The notes: generated from the letters alone by a model not told the origin. Counted from the stretch's first letter, positions 46,065-55,513 are shown. The stretch: DNA of 64,000 nucleotides from Chitinophaga jiangningensis (GCF_900142605.1 NZ_FRBL01000014.1:1-64000); one strand, 5' to 3'. Made by a program: numbers and translations.

Positions 46065-47219
46065 ATGAGCGCTAACAGAAGAATAAAAGTCCTGGAAACA
46101 ATTCATCAGGGCAAGGTTGGGGGCGGCGAACGCCATATACTCGACCTGGTAGCCCATCTGGATAAATCCCGCTTTGCCCCCGTGGTATTATCTTTTACGG
46201 ATGGCCCCATGGTGGATACACTCCGGCAAATGGGAATTCCCGTGCATGTAATCCCATCCACCAAACCATTTGATTTCAGCATCTGGAAGTCGATCAGAAA
46301 ACTGATGGAGAAAGAAGCAATTGACATGGTGCATGTGCATGGTACCCGTGCCAATACGAATATGATTCCCGCGGCACGTCCACTAGGCGTTCCCGTGATC
46401 TACACCGTACACGGATGGTCGTTTCACCACGGCCTCTCTTATCCGGTTCTTAAAGTCAGGGTGCTGATTGAAAAGTGGATCACCAGGAGAACAGCTTTGA
46501 ATATTACGGTGTCCGCTGCAAACCGGCAATCAGGTTTAAAAGCTTTTGGGAGATTTAAATCTGTCGTGATCAGAAACGGCGTGGACCTGCAACGATTCCA
46601 TCCTGGCGTAAGCGACAATGGATTACGGACACAGTATGGGTTTACCGAACAAGACCTGGTGGTAGGATTTATTGTGCGCATGACGATTCAAAAAGATCCG
46701 TTGGGCATGATCCGCGCATTTGCTGCTGCGCATCAGTTACATCCGCAGTTAAAACTATTAATGATAGGAGAGGGGCCGCTGAAAGCTGCTGCTGTACAGC
46801 TGATCAGAGAACTGGGTATAGGCGGTGCCGTAGTACTCGATGGTTTCAGAAGCGATGTGCCGGGTGTGCTGCAGGCCATCGATATTTACTGTTTGCCCTC
46901 ATTATGGGAAGGCTATCCGATTGGCCTACTGGAGGCAATGGCCGTAGGAAAGCCTGTTATAGCGAGTGATGTGGATGGTACCAAAGAAGCTTTTGATCAT
47001 GAAGTAAGCGGGATACTCGTACCTGCGAGAAATACGGCAGCCTTATGTACTGCCATCTGCCGGATGGCCGCAGATGAAAGTTTGCGCCAGCGCTTTGCCG
47101 CCGCCGCGCTTGAGCGGGCAAGGGCAGATCATAACATCACCACCATGACGCGCAAGGTGGAAGAGGTGTACAACAAAATGTTTGTGCAACATGAAATAAC
47201 CAAACCAGCGAACGCCTAA
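46065..47219 (+). CDS. Family 4 glycosyltransferase
   Basis: A 384-residue GT4 (GT-B fold) enzyme. The N-terminal acceptor domain carries HQGKVGGGERHILDLVAHL (about 13-31), and the C-terminal donor domain has LLMIGEGPLK (about 236-245) and the retaining-family signature SLWEGYPIGLLEAMAVGKPVIAS (about 285-307) with its E-x7-E pair. It is the last plus-strand gene of the arm, 20 bases after the GT2. Its stop overlaps that of the convergent GT14 gene by three bases within a four-base overlap of the two genes, leaving no room for a terminator. Confidence 0.92.
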   Translation: MSANRRIKVLETIHQGKVGGGERHILDLVAHLDKSRFAPVVLSFTDGPMVDTLRQMGIPVHVIPSTKPFDFSIWKSIRKLMEKEAIDMVHVHGTRANTNMIPAARPLGVPVIYTVHGWSFHHGLSYPVLKVRVLIEKWITRRTALNITVSAANRQSGLKAFGRFKSVVIRNGVDLQRFHPGVSDNGLRTQYGFTEQDLVVGFIVRMTIQKDPLGMIRAFAAAHQLHPQLKLLMIGEGPLKAAAVQLIRELGIGGAVVLDGFRSDVPGVLQAIDIYCLPSLWEGYPIGLLEAMAVGKPVIASDVDGTKEAFDHEVSGILVPARNTAALCTAICRMAADESLRQRFAAAALERARADHNITTMTRKVEEVYNKMFVQHEITKPANA

Positions 47220-48067
47220 ACTGTTTGCTGCATCAATGCGTCCGCCTGCAGGAGTATTTCAGGTGTGGAGGTGATATCAAACTTCCTTGCAAATAACTTC
47301 CCCGATGCTAACAGGTTTGGAAGGTCTGCTACGGTAAAGGTTTTGGGGCTTGGCTTTTTCTCTGACCAGTCGATATACCGGAGGTTGTCATACGTTACTT
47401 TTTTACGCCATTCCGGCGAGTTCATCACAATGGTATGAAAAATAAATTCATCTGCTCCCCAGGTATATTTGTAATAGGTAAGCAGCGCCGGATGTGTGTT
47501 GATGAAATGCAGGCAATAGCGCGCGCACTCCTCACTTAAACTCCACCACTGACTACCTCCCCAGTGCCTGAAACCCACGGGCAGCTTGCGTACCGGCATC
47601 AACCGGTTTACCCATCGTGTCATAAAATACTTTCCTTTGAAGTGGAAATCTTCAAAATGATACTGATCCAGTTTACTGATGGTGGCCTGTACTTCCTGCT
47701 CCGGCATGATGTCCATGAATTCTTTACCGTGGTGCACGGTGAAGAAGTCGAAAATCTCCTGGATGGGGCGCAGGGGATAGTCGAGGCCGGAAAGCAGGGA
47801 AATGTTTACATATCTGCGGCGACTATTCAATGTTACTTCCAGCAGGTTTAAGGTGGCACGTACCATGCTGAAGCCCGCCCAGTTTACTCTTACGCGGGAG
47901 GGGATGAAATAGACCTGACTCAGCTGAGTGCAGGGCCAGTAGTCCTGTATGTCGGCTTTCGCATCAAGGTGAACGTAGCAGTCTACCAGTGGATGCGATA
48001 ACCGGGACAATAGTTGGTGCAGTTGCTCCGGGTTCTTATGAGCCAGGATGAGGAAAGCTAAGCGCAT
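47216..48067 (-). CDS. GT14-family glycosyltransferase (core-2/I-branching type)
   Basis: A 283-residue bacterial member of the Branch family (GT14, beta-1,6-N-acetylglucosaminyl- or xylosyltransferase-like). Typical motifs are AFLILAHKNPEQL at the N-terminus, YVHLDAKAD, YVNISLLSGLDYPLRP (about 87-102), HWGGSQWWSLSEECARY (about 168-184) and TWGADEFIFHTIV (about 203-215). It could add a branching sugar to the exopolysaccharide repeat. It is convergent with the GT4 gene and lies 8 bases downstream of the flippase gene on the same strand, so these two form an operon. Confidence 0.88.
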   Translation of the reverse strand: MRLAFLILAHKNPEQLHQLLSRLSHPLVDCYVHLDAKADIQDYWPCTQLSQVYFIPSRVRVNWAGFSMVRATLNLLEVTLNSRRRYVNISLLSGLDYPLRPIQEIFDFFTVHHGKEFMDIMPEQEVQATISKLDQYHFEDFHFKGKYFMTRWVNRLMPVRKLPVGFRHWGGSQWWSLSEECARYCLHFINTHPALLTYYKYTWGADEFIFHTIVMNSPEWRKKVTYDNLRYIDWSEKKPSPKTFTVADLPNLLASGKLFARKFDITSTPEILLQADALMQQTV

Positions 48068-48075
48068 GAGGTATT

Positions 48076-49416
48076 CTATTTTTTAACCAGTTGTAGTTTC
48101 GCGGGAATTTTTTCGAGTATGAGCATACATTCTGTCCAGCCTTGCTTTAATACATCCATCACCGTTATATCCAGTTGTTTTTTCAGGCACCCGTAGCCAA
48201 ACAATATGCCCACCACCAGGTTCAGAAAGGAGGCGGCGGCCACCGCACGCAGGTCCATAAATAGCCAGATAAACAACACATCCCCAATTACATTGATGCC
48301 TAACTTGATCAGGTTTTTATAAAAGTTGAGATGTGGTTTGTTCATCATGTCCAGCGTTACGCCCACAAACCGGTCCATCGGGTAGAGGATTGCCGAGCAC
48401 AAAAAGATCACTACAATCGGTAATGCCACCAGGTATTCTTTGCCGGCCAGGATGATGATGAGTGGATGTATAAACAGGATGAGCCCCAGTATAAAAGGCA
48501 GAATCAGGAAGGTGATGGCGCCGGTGTATTTGCAGAACGTGCGTGCGATGGCGGCGGGATCATTACGGTTAGCAGCGCCGGACAGCGTAGGCTGTGCCGT
48601 GGCGGCAAAACTTCTCAGGATGATTTCAATCACCTCCATGAACTTCTGCGGGATACTGTAAATAGCTACAGCCGCGGGGTTAATCATGGTGCGGATAAAG
48701 AAGTTGTCGGAATAGGGGATAAAGGTAGACGCTATCATACTGCCTACTATCAGTCGCCCATATACGAACAATGATTTTACTTCTGCGATGCTTTTGAAAT
48801 AAAGACTGCGGATGCCCGTCCACCTGTGTACAATGCAGTAAATACTTGTTACCAGCATAGCGGTGGCATAGGCGTAAGTAACCATCAGCAAACCGGATTT
48901 ACCGGTAAAATGCATGATGGTAAGCAGTAGTAAGAAGGTGGCATTTTGCAGGATGCGGATTTGCACAATCTTATCAAACTGATGTTTGGCCTGCAGCAGC
49001 CAGGTGGCGAAGTTAAAGGGGAGCGATAGCAATAAAATGATCCCAAGATATTGCAGGAAATATTGCCAGCTGGGCCCGAGGTAACCCCAGCCTATACCAA
49101 GTACGAGCAGGTTGATCAGCAGGAATGCCAACGTGATGGCAATAGCCAGGTACCACGCGCTGCCACATACTTTGCGGGCAGTGAAGGCATTGGTGCCTGC
49201 ATAGTATTTGATCAGTCCTGATTGCAGCAGGCCGGTGCGGATCTGGTCCAGCATATTATAAGTCACCTGGAAAAATACCCATTCCCCAAAAGTTGCTTCC
49301 GGTAAGGTTCTTACCAGCAGGGCAAACGAAAGAATATTGAAAAATGCTGAAATAACATTCCCCATTAACGATTGAAAGTGATGATTCCTGATTACACTCA
49401 TTAGCCTGAAACCCAT
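48076..49416 (-). CDS. Wzx-like oligosaccharide flippase (MOP superfamily)
   Basis: A 446-residue polytopic protein with about twelve to fourteen predicted membrane helices, of the polysaccharide-biosynthesis/MATE-like (MOP) superfamily. N-terminal FNILSFALLVRTLPEATFGEW (about 27-47) and the repeated-helix layout match Wzx proteins, which flip undecaprenyl-linked repeat units to the periplasmic face. A second ATG five codons in (49401) is equally plausible. It shares a transcript with the GT14 gene. Confidence 0.85.
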   Translation of the reverse strand: MGFRLMSVIRNHHFQSLMGNVISAFFNILSFALLVRTLPEATFGEWVFFQVTYNMLDQIRTGLLQSGLIKYYAGTNAFTARKVCGSAWYLAIAITLAFLLINLLVLGIGWGYLGPSWQYFLQYLGIILLLSLPFNFATWLLQAKHQFDKIVQIRILQNATFLLLLTIMHFTGKSGLLMVTYAYATAMLVTSIYCIVHRWTGIRSLYFKSIAEVKSLFVYGRLIVGSMIASTFIPYSDNFFIRTMINPAAVAIYSIPQKFMEVIEIILRSFAATAQPTLSGAANRNDPAAIARTFCKYTGAITFLILPFILGLILFIHPLIIILAGKEYLVALPIVVIFLCSAILYPMDRFVGVTLDMMNKPHLNFYKNLIKLGINVIGDVLFIWLFMDLRAVAAASFLNLVVGILFGYGCLKKQLDITVMDVLKQGWTECMLILEKIPAKLQLVKK

Positions 49417-49764
49417 ACAATTAACTATAAATGAAGAACCTGTAACGCAGTGTGATGCTGCTTTTCAAGTCCGGGATTATCAATGTTGTTCTGGCTTTTA
49501 TAAACAGGATATAGTTGGAGTTGACGGCAAGGTACAAATTTTTTTAAAATTAGATGATTTTAATTTTTAATAAAATATTAAATTAATATGTTGGATTTGT
49601 GAGAGTTGCATATATTAAAAAATTATGCTTTATGATTTTTGGGCATATATATGCAAAAAAATTACTATTTGTATGATGAAATGTATTTACTTTGTACCTG
49701 TACTTATTAACCTCGTACACCTAAAATGTAAACATATCAGGGAAAAACTTTACCAATCTTTACT
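49417..49764. other. A/T-rich divergent region before the PKD hydrolase gene
   Basis: 348 bases, markedly A/T-rich in the middle, with no gene. A TTTG (49668-49671) and a near-match -7 box TTACTTTG (49687-49694) lie upstream of the plus-strand hydrolase gene, but their 15-base spacing is short. The region should also hold the flippase promoter; none is clear. Confidence 0.45.
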
Positions 49765-52029
49765 ATGAATAACCTCACGGATTTCAATAAGAGATTGAAG
49801 AGAGTGATGAATGCAGGACTATGTCTGTTAATGTTGCTGATGGCCCCGGACTTATTTGCACAGCAAGGGAAACTAACTGCACGCGTCACTGGTCTTTATA
49901 ATCCCGCCGGACTCCTCGAGTCGCTGCCGCAGGGATATTCACCTACAGGGAAGAAATTTCCTTTATTACTATTCTTTCATGGTTTGGGAGAAGAAGGGAA
50001 TGGCACCACGGAAATTAACCGGGTGATTGTGAATGGTCCGCCTAAGTTAATTAACCAGGGTGCGTTTCCGGCGACTTTTAAGGTAGGGGATTCTACGGAG
50101 TCCTTTATTGTGTTATGTCCGCAGTTCAGAGGGATTCCTAACCTTCCCAACATCGACTCCCTCATCGAATACGCTTACCGTAACTATAACGTGGATACCA
50201 ACCGGGTATACCTCACAGGCCTCAGCAGGGGCGGTGGCGTGATTTGGGGGTATGTGAGTTCACAGGTATATTCCTGTAACCGCGCGGCCGCAATTGTGCC
50301 CATTTGTGGCGCCTATGACCCCGGTCCTTTACGTTCACCGTTACCAATTCAGTCGATCATTATTTCATCCAATAACTTACCCGTATGGGCGCTTCATAAC
50401 GAAAACGACCCTACGGTACCTTCAGCTTCCTCCAAAAACTGGGTAGCATTAATCAACGCTTATGTGCCGGCTCCCAATCCATTGGCGCGACTCACCATAT
50501 TTAACGCCAGCGGTCACGATGCCTGGTCAAAGGCTTATGATCCCAATTACCGGGAGGAAGGCAAGAACGTGTATGAATGGATGCTGCAATTCAGCAAAGC
50601 CAAACGCGGCGGCGTAGTAACCAACAAACCACCAACGGTTAACGCAGGTACCGACTTCACCCTGGTGCTGCCAAACAACGCACAGCTGGACGGTTCCGCC
50701 ACCAAAGATCCTGACGGTACAGTGGCCACTTACAAATGGACACAAACCGCCGGGCCTAACACCGCCACCATCGCCACGCCGGCTGCGGCTAAAACCGCCG
50801 TCAGCGGCCTGATAAAAGGCACGTACACCTTCCGCCTCACTGCCATTGACGATAAAGGCGCCAGCGCCTTCGATGATGTGGTGGTAACAGTGCAGGATGT
50901 AGCCAACACAGCTCCTACTACCAACGCAGGCGCAGATATTAAAGTAGTACTCCCAGCCTCCGCACAGCTGGACGGCTCCGCCACCAAAGATGCGGATGGT
51001 ACCATCGCTACCTATAAATGGACACAAACATCCGGGCCCAATACGGCCACTATAACCACACCGGCCGCCGCTAAAACAACGGTGAGCGGACTGGTGAAAG
51101 GTGTGTACGTTTTCCGCCTCACTGCTACCGACAATGGTGGACTATCCTCCTTCGATGAAGTACAGGTAACGGTAGAAGAAGCGGTAGTCAACAAACCACC
51201 GCAGGCCAGCGCAGGTGCTGATGTGATTATCACCCTGCCTGTAAACAGTGTACAGCTGGATGGTTCCGGCTCCAGAGATGCGGATGGCAGCATTGCATCG
51301 TATAACTGGTCACAAACCGCCGGCCCTAACGCAGCCACCATTACCGGCCTGACAACCGCCCAGGCCACCGCGGGTGGACTTATCAAAGGCGTATATACGT
51401 TCCGGTTAACCGTAAAAGATAACGGAGGGCTCACCGCCACGGATGATGTACAGGTAACCGTGCAGGAAGCACCGGTAGATAAAAAGCCACCGGTAGCAAT
51501 AGCCACCGCACCTGAAACCATCATACTGCCGGCAAACAGCGTTACGCTCAACGGCAGTACCAGCCATGATCCGGATGGCAACATTGTTACCTGGGCGTGG
51601 ACGCAGATCAGCGGCCCCGGCGTGCACCTGGCAGGCAGCGGCACTTCCACGGCCACGGCCACCGATATGCCGGAAGGTGTGTACGGATTCAAACTGGTAG
51701 TAACGGATAATGATGGCCTCAGTGCCACCGCCAGCGTGAAAGTGGTGGTAGTAGATGCCAATGATAACCCCGGGGACTCCACCACCATCAGCTATTACCC
51801 GAATCCGACCAGGGGTAAAGTGCGGCTGGAAATAAGAAGTGCACACGTACGTACCGCCAGGGTTACCATTTTCGACCTGCGCGGACAAACAGAATTCAAA
51901 TACAACTACCCGCTAAACGGGGTGAGTTATATCGAACTGGATCTCGGTAACCTGCCTAACGGTGTACACATTATTGATGTACGCGGAGAGGATAAGTTTA
52001 AATGGGCAGGCCGCATCCTTAAGTTTTAA
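49765..52029 (+). CDS. T9SS-secreted esterase-like hydrolase with four PKD domains
   Basis: A 754-residue secreted protein with a signal peptide (about 1-33). Its alpha/beta-hydrolase domain (about 35-280) has oxyanion segment LLLFFHGLGEEG, nucleophile Ser154 in LTGLSRGGG, Asp215 in NENDPTVP and His251 in ASGHDAW, a complete triad resembling feruloyl/acetyl-esterase or depolymerase types. Four PKD-like domains follow (about 288-375, 386-470, 480-568, 576-665), each with the LDGS/LNGS-x-S-x-D-x-D-G motif. A T9SS sorting domain closes the protein (YYPNPTRGKVRLEI, about 678-754). It is the counterpart of the giant hydrolase-FN3 protein at 32089-39126. It may act on acylated polysaccharide; the substrate is unknown. 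Confidence 0.88.
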   Translation: MNNLTDFNKRLKRVMNAGLCLLMLLMAPDLFAQQGKLTARVTGLYNPAGLLESLPQGYSPTGKKFPLLLFFHGLGEEGNGTTEINRVIVNGPPKLINQGAFPATFKVGDSTESFIVLCPQFRGIPNLPNIDSLIEYAYRNYNVDTNRVYLTGLSRGGGVIWGYVSSQVYSCNRAAAIVPICGAYDPGPLRSPLPIQSIIISSNNLPVWALHNENDPTVPSASSKNWVALINAYVPAPNPLARLTIFNASGHDAWSKAYDPNYREEGKNVYEWMLQFSKAKRGGVVTNKPPTVNAGTDFTLVLPNNAQLDGSATKDPDGTVATYKWTQTAGPNTATIATPAAAKTAVSGLIKGTYTFRLTAIDDKGASAFDDVVVTVQDVANTAPTTNAGADIKVVLPASAQLDGSATKDADGTIATYKWTQTSGPNTATITTPAAAKTTVSGLVKGVYVFRLTATDNGGLSSFDEVQVTVEEAVVNKPPQASAGADVIITLPVNSVQLDGSGSRDADGSIASYNWSQTAGPNAATITGLTTAQATAGGLIKGVYTFRLTVKDNGGLTATDDVQVTVQEAPVDKKPPVAIATAPETIILPANSVTLNGSTSHDPDGNIVTWAWTQISGPGVHLAGSGTSTATATDMPEGVYGFKLVVTDNDGLSATASVKVVVVDANDNPGDSTTISYYPNPTRGKVRLEIRSAHVRTARVTIFDLRGQTEFKYNYPLNGVSYIELDLGNLPNGVHIIDVRGEDKFKWAGRILKF

Positions 52030-52099
52030 GTTCTGAGGTTTTAGTATTGTCATTAGCTGGCGGCATATGCATCGGCAAGCGCCCGCTAATCAAAAAAGT

Positions 52100-52126
52100 A
52101 AAGGCTGCCCTTTGTGGGCGGCCTTT
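52100..52126. terminator. Terminator between the PKD hydrolase and GT4 genes
   Basis: An 11-bp stem (AAAGGCTGCCC against GGGCGGCCTTT, one wobble) closes a TTTGT loop. On the minus strand it is followed by TACTTTTTTG, so it best serves the GT4 gene ending at 52132. It may also slow plus-strand transcripts. Confidence 0.7.
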
Positions 52127-52131
52127 GACTT

Positions 52132-53331
52132 TCAGTGTTGTTCATGTTTTGCAATAGCGTCGTATATCCCTGCTACTGAGTTTTCCCAGGTATGCGACAA
52201 CGCAAACTCCCTGCGGCGGCCGGCCTGCAATTCCGGTACTTCTGCCAGTGCGCGTTCGGCCATTTCAATATATCCTTCCACGTTAGCAGCCAGGTATACA
52301 TAGTCCCTGAAAAGCTCCATGGTAGGGGTAGCCGTTGCCAGCACCGGCTTACCCATGGCCAGGTACTCATCCACCTTCAAGGGATAATTCCCGATGGTCA
52401 TATCGTTTACCAACTGCGGATTCATGCATACATCAAAGCTGGCCACATAGGCTGGCAGCTCCGCCATGGGCTTGCGGCCCGGGAAGTATACGTTGCCCAG
52501 CTGGTGCAGTGCTGATGACTGGAAATCGGCATCTTCCGGACCCACCAGCACAAAATTCCAATCCGGCCGCCGTGTAGCCATTTCCGTAATTAACGATATG
52601 TCCAGCCTTAAACTGGTGAGCGCACCTACATAGCCTATCACCGGTTTGCCGGGTGGAGGTATATCCGCCGGGCGGGTATAGCTCTGCCGGGGATCAAACA
52701 GGGATAGTTCGCAACCCTGACCGATGTAATAACTGTTAGGGTTATACGACTTTAACCGCTCTGCCAGGTACATGGAGTTAGCCACCCCGATATCCGCCTT
52801 CGCGATGTGCAGCGGCTCCATGGTTTGGCCATGCTTTTTCCAGTAGTCCACCGCCAGCAGGTAGTCCCGGCTGTAGTAAATGTAAAGTTCCGGTTGCAGC
52901 AACTCCTTAAGGTGGTAGCCCCTGAACATATCGTTGTCGTTGAATAGTATGATGTTACGAAACCCTAATTGCTGCATCGCTTTTCGGATCTCCTTTGCAA
53001 AGCGACGGTTATTCACCTGATTAAACACCCGGAACAGGGTAGTGGAAGGCAGCCAGTTGACCGATTCCATCACCGAAAGCGGGTAATAATTCCACATGTT
53101 ATCGTTGATGCGTACCAGTGAGTCCTGCGTATTTTTCAACAGGGATTTATGGTGCAGCAAATTAGCGTCCTGCTTTTCTGTGAGCAGTGTTTTACGGTCC
53201 AGCGGCGCATTGATATACAATACCCGGTTGTGCCGGGAAAATTCCAGGGCAATGTTTTTGCAGTTACTACCGATGGGGGTGTACCATGGCTGCAGGCCAA
53301 TGACAACTATATCCCGGTTTTGAACAGGCAT
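52132..53331 (-). CDS. Glycosyltransferase, GT4-like (GT-B fold)
   Basis: A 399-residue GT-B glycosyltransferase. The N-terminal domain begins DIVVIGLQPWYTPIGSNCKNIALEF; the C-terminal donor domain has VIGYVGALTSLRLD (about 231-244), NFVLVGPEDADF and the NYPLKVDEYLAMGKPVLAT block near 315-333, which replaces the classical E-x7-E signature with a D-E pair. The frame runs to a TTG at 53340, but the ATG at 53331 (MPVQNRDIVVIG) is preferred. It resembles teichuronic-acid/TuaH-like and capsular GT-B enzymes. It stands alone between the PKD hydrolase and GNAT-nitrilase genes and probably belongs to the exopolysaccharide pathway. Confidence 0.82.
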   Translation of the reverse strand: MPVQNRDIVVIGLQPWYTPIGSNCKNIALEFSRHNRVLYINAPLDRKTLLTEKQDANLLHHKSLLKNTQDSLVRINDNMWNYYPLSVMESVNWLPSTTLFRVFNQVNNRRFAKEIRKAMQQLGFRNIILFNDNDMFRGYHLKELLQPELYIYYSRDYLLAVDYWKKHGQTMEPLHIAKADIGVANSMYLAERLKSYNPNSYYIGQGCELSLFDPRQSYTRPADIPPPGKPVIGYVGALTSLRLDISLITEMATRRPDWNFVLVGPEDADFQSSALHQLGNVYFPGRKPMAELPAYVASFDVCMNPQLVNDMTIGNYPLKVDEYLAMGKPVLATATPTMELFRDYVYLAANVEGYIEMAERALAEVPELQAGRRREFALSHTWENSVAGIYDAIAKHEQH

Positions 53332-53515
53332 ATAAATCAATTAAATGAAAACTTAGGCAGGTAGATCGGAGGATGGATGGATAAAATCAGTAGGTATGTA
53401 AAGTAAATAAATTCCGCCGGTTCCTGCAAATTTTCTTGCAGAAACCGGCGGCTAACGGCAGTAAACCTCTTGTGCCGGAAATATGTTAACTTAAATAAAG
53501 AACAATCATCGGATT

Positions 53516-55042
53516 ATGAGTGATATCGTAGAAATCAGAAATCTCACCGTGGAAGACTATTTTGACCTCAAAGCGTCCATGGTATCAGCCTATGCCGATA
53601 TGAGCGGCAGCTACTGGCGCGAGCCCACAATCCGCCGGTTGATCAGCATCTTCCCGGAAGGACAGATAGCGGTCACGGTAAATGATAAGGTGGTAGGTTG
53701 TGCGCTGTCCATCATCGTGGACTACAACAAATACGGCGACGATCATACGTACGAGCAGATCACGGGCTATTACAACTTTAGTACGCACAATCCCAAAGGG
53801 GATATCCTGTATGGTATTGAGGTATTTGTAGACCCGGAATACAGGGGGCGGCGACTCGCGCGGCGACTGTACGATGCCCGCAAGAACCTTTGTGAACAGC
53901 TGAACCTGGAAGGGATTGTGGCCGGCGGCCGTATTCCAAATTATGAAAAATATGCGGACAAGCTGACCCCAAGGGAATACATCCGCAAGGTGCGCGACAA
54001 GGAAATTTACGATCCTACACTTACGTTCCAGTTTTCGAACGACTTCCAGGTCACCAAGATATTACGAAACTACCTGCCATCCGATGAAGCCAGCAAGGGC
54101 TTTGCTACGCTGCTGAAATGGTATAACATCTACTATGAACCGGATCGGGATAACATCCGCTATACTAAGTCCACCGTCCGTATCGGGCTGGTGCAATGGG
54201 AAATGCGGGATTACGGCAGTCTGGAAGGTTTTTTGTCGCAGGTAGAATATTTTATTGACGCCGTAAGCGATTACGGGTCCGACTTTGTGGTATTCCCGGA
54301 ACTCTTTAATGCGCCGCTGATGGCGGAATTTAACCAGCTGGACCCGGCAGGGGCTATCAGGGGAGTTGCGCGGTATACAGAGCAGATCCGGGAGGCCATG
54401 CAGCAATTTGCCGTGTCGTACAATGTAAACGTGATATGCGGTAGTATGCCGATCCTGCGTAACGACCTGTTGTATAATATTTCTTACCTCTGTCGCCGCG
54501 ACGGTACCCATGAAGAATACACCAAAATTCATCCGACGCCCAGTGAAGTGTATGCCTGGGGTATCAAGGGGGGCAATGAGATCAGGGTGTTTGATACAGA
54601 TTGTGGGAAGATAGGAATTCAGATTTGCTATGATGTAGAGTTTCCGGAAACATCCCGCATTTTGGCGGAGCAGGGCATGCAGATTTTGTTCGTGCCTTTC
54701 ATGACGGATACCCAGCATGCGTATAACCGTGTCCGTTTTTGCGCGCAGGCCCGGGCGATTGAAAACGAGTGCTACGTGGCTATTTCCGGCTGCATTGGCA
54801 ACCTGCCCAAGGTGAATAATATGGACCTGCAGTATGCCCAAAGTTGTGTACTCACCCCATCCGATTTTCAATTCCCCGTGACGGGTATAAAAGCAGATGC
54901 AACACCCAACACCGAGATGGTGGTGATTGCCGATGTGGACCTGGTACTGCTTAAAGAGCTGCATGCTTTTGGCAGTGTACAAACGATGAAGGATAGACGA
55001 AAAGATTTGTATGAGGTGGTGCAGAAAAAGAAGAACGGTTGA
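53516..55042 (+). CDS. Fusion of GNAT acetyltransferase and nitrilase-superfamily hydrolase
   Basis: A 508-residue cytoplasmic protein with two enzyme domains. Residues about 5-195 are a GNAT acetyltransferase with acetyl-CoA loop EYRGRRLARRLYDARK. Residues about 218-495 are a carbon-nitrogen hydrolase with the full Glu-Lys-Cys triad: Glu262 in VVFPELFNAP, Lys337 in YTKIHPTPSE and Cys371 in IQICYDVEFPE. Such fusions are found in many bacteria and are usually called bifunctional GNAT/carbon-nitrogen hydrolases; their substrates are not established. The two domains may act in sequence on an amide or amine. It is followed by a hairpin and a small thiamine-binding-like gene. Confidence 0.9.
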   Translation: MSDIVEIRNLTVEDYFDLKASMVSAYADMSGSYWREPTIRRLISIFPEGQIAVTVNDKVVGCALSIIVDYNKYGDDHTYEQITGYYNFSTHNPKGDILYGIEVFVDPEYRGRRLARRLYDARKNLCEQLNLEGIVAGGRIPNYEKYADKLTPREYIRKVRDKEIYDPTLTFQFSNDFQVTKILRNYLPSDEASKGFATLLKWYNIYYEPDRDNIRYTKSTVRIGLVQWEMRDYGSLEGFLSQVEYFIDAVSDYGSDFVVFPELFNAPLMAEFNQLDPAGAIRGVARYTEQIREAMQQFAVSYNVNVICGSMPILRNDLLYNISYLCRRDGTHEEYTKIHPTPSEVYAWGIKGGNEIRVFDTDCGKIGIQICYDVEFPETSRILAEQGMQILFVPFMTDTQHAYNRVRFCAQARAIENECYVAISGCIGNLPKVNNMDLQYAQSCVLTPSDFQFPVTGIKADATPNTEMVVIADVDLVLLKELHAFGSVQTMKDRRKDLYEVVQKKKNG

Positions 55043-55086
55043 TCTGTATCACCCGGATGTTGGAGTGCGCGGCGGGCGCCCCAAAA

Positions 55087-55129
55087 TCCGTTTTTAATCG
55101 ATCGCCGAAGGCGATCGATTAAAAACGGA
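55087..55129. repeat. Perfect 20-bp hairpin with GAA loop
   Basis: The arms 55087-55106 and 55110-55129 are perfectly complementary around GAA. It lies 45 bases after the GNAT-nitrilase stop. A T-run is inside the arm rather than after it, so it is not a standard terminator. A GGGCGCCC palindrome stands just upstream (55075-55082). Confidence 0.75.
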
Positions 55130-55210
55130 AAACTTCTGCACGTATAAATCAACTAAATAAGCAATCTTTGCAGGGCATTTATAACCAGTTACTAAGTAAA
55201 CGAACAGCAT

Positions 55211-55513
55211 ATGAGTAAAAAGATCAATCTGGCCCTGCAAATCATTCCCAGCGTGCCTTCCGAGCAGGTATATGCAGTAGTGGATGAGGCCATTGCGGTA
55301 ATCAAAGCTTCCGGATTAAAGTACAGGGTATGTCCATTTGAAACAGTGATGGAAGGGACCTACGAAGAGCTGATGGAAGTAGTACGCCAGGCGCAGGAAG
55401 TGTGTTTTAAGGCCGGAGCATCGCAGTTGCTCGTGTATGTAAAAATGCAGATACGCAAGGATAGCGATGTGACGATGGAGGAAAAGACCGGAAAGTATGA
55501 TGCAGCGCAGTAA
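55211..55513 (+). CDS. Thiamine-binding-like protein (MTH1187/YkoF family)
   Basis: A 100-residue cytoplasmic protein of the MTH1187/YqgV (DUF77) thiamine-binding family. Recognisable features are the N-terminal strand INLALQIIPSVPSEQVYAVVDEAIAVI, the core YRVCPFETVMEGTYEELMEVV (about 37-57) and the C-terminal half CFKAGASQLLVYVKMQIRKD. The family fold is ferredoxin-like and forms tetramers; members bind thiamine or related ligands, but the cellular role is unclear. An AATCTTTG near-match to the -7 box (55163-55170) stands about 40 bases upstream. It is followed by a PH-like gene after about 73 bases. Confidence 0.85.
   Translation: MSKKINLALQIIPSVPSEQVYAVVDEAIAVIKASGLKYRVCPFETVMEGTYEELMEVVRQAQEVCFKAGASQLLVYVKMQIRKDSDVTMEEKTGKYDAAQ

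Noticed and set aside
24761..53331. Whole exopolysaccharide cluster as a recently acquired island
   Set aside because: No integrase, tRNA, attachment repeats or transposase at its borders, and codon use looks like that of neighbouring genes by eye.
54062..54982. Minus-strand frame of 306 codons inside the GNAT-nitrilase gene
   Set aside because: Shadow of the nitrilase domain, whose catalytic triad is intact in the plus frame.
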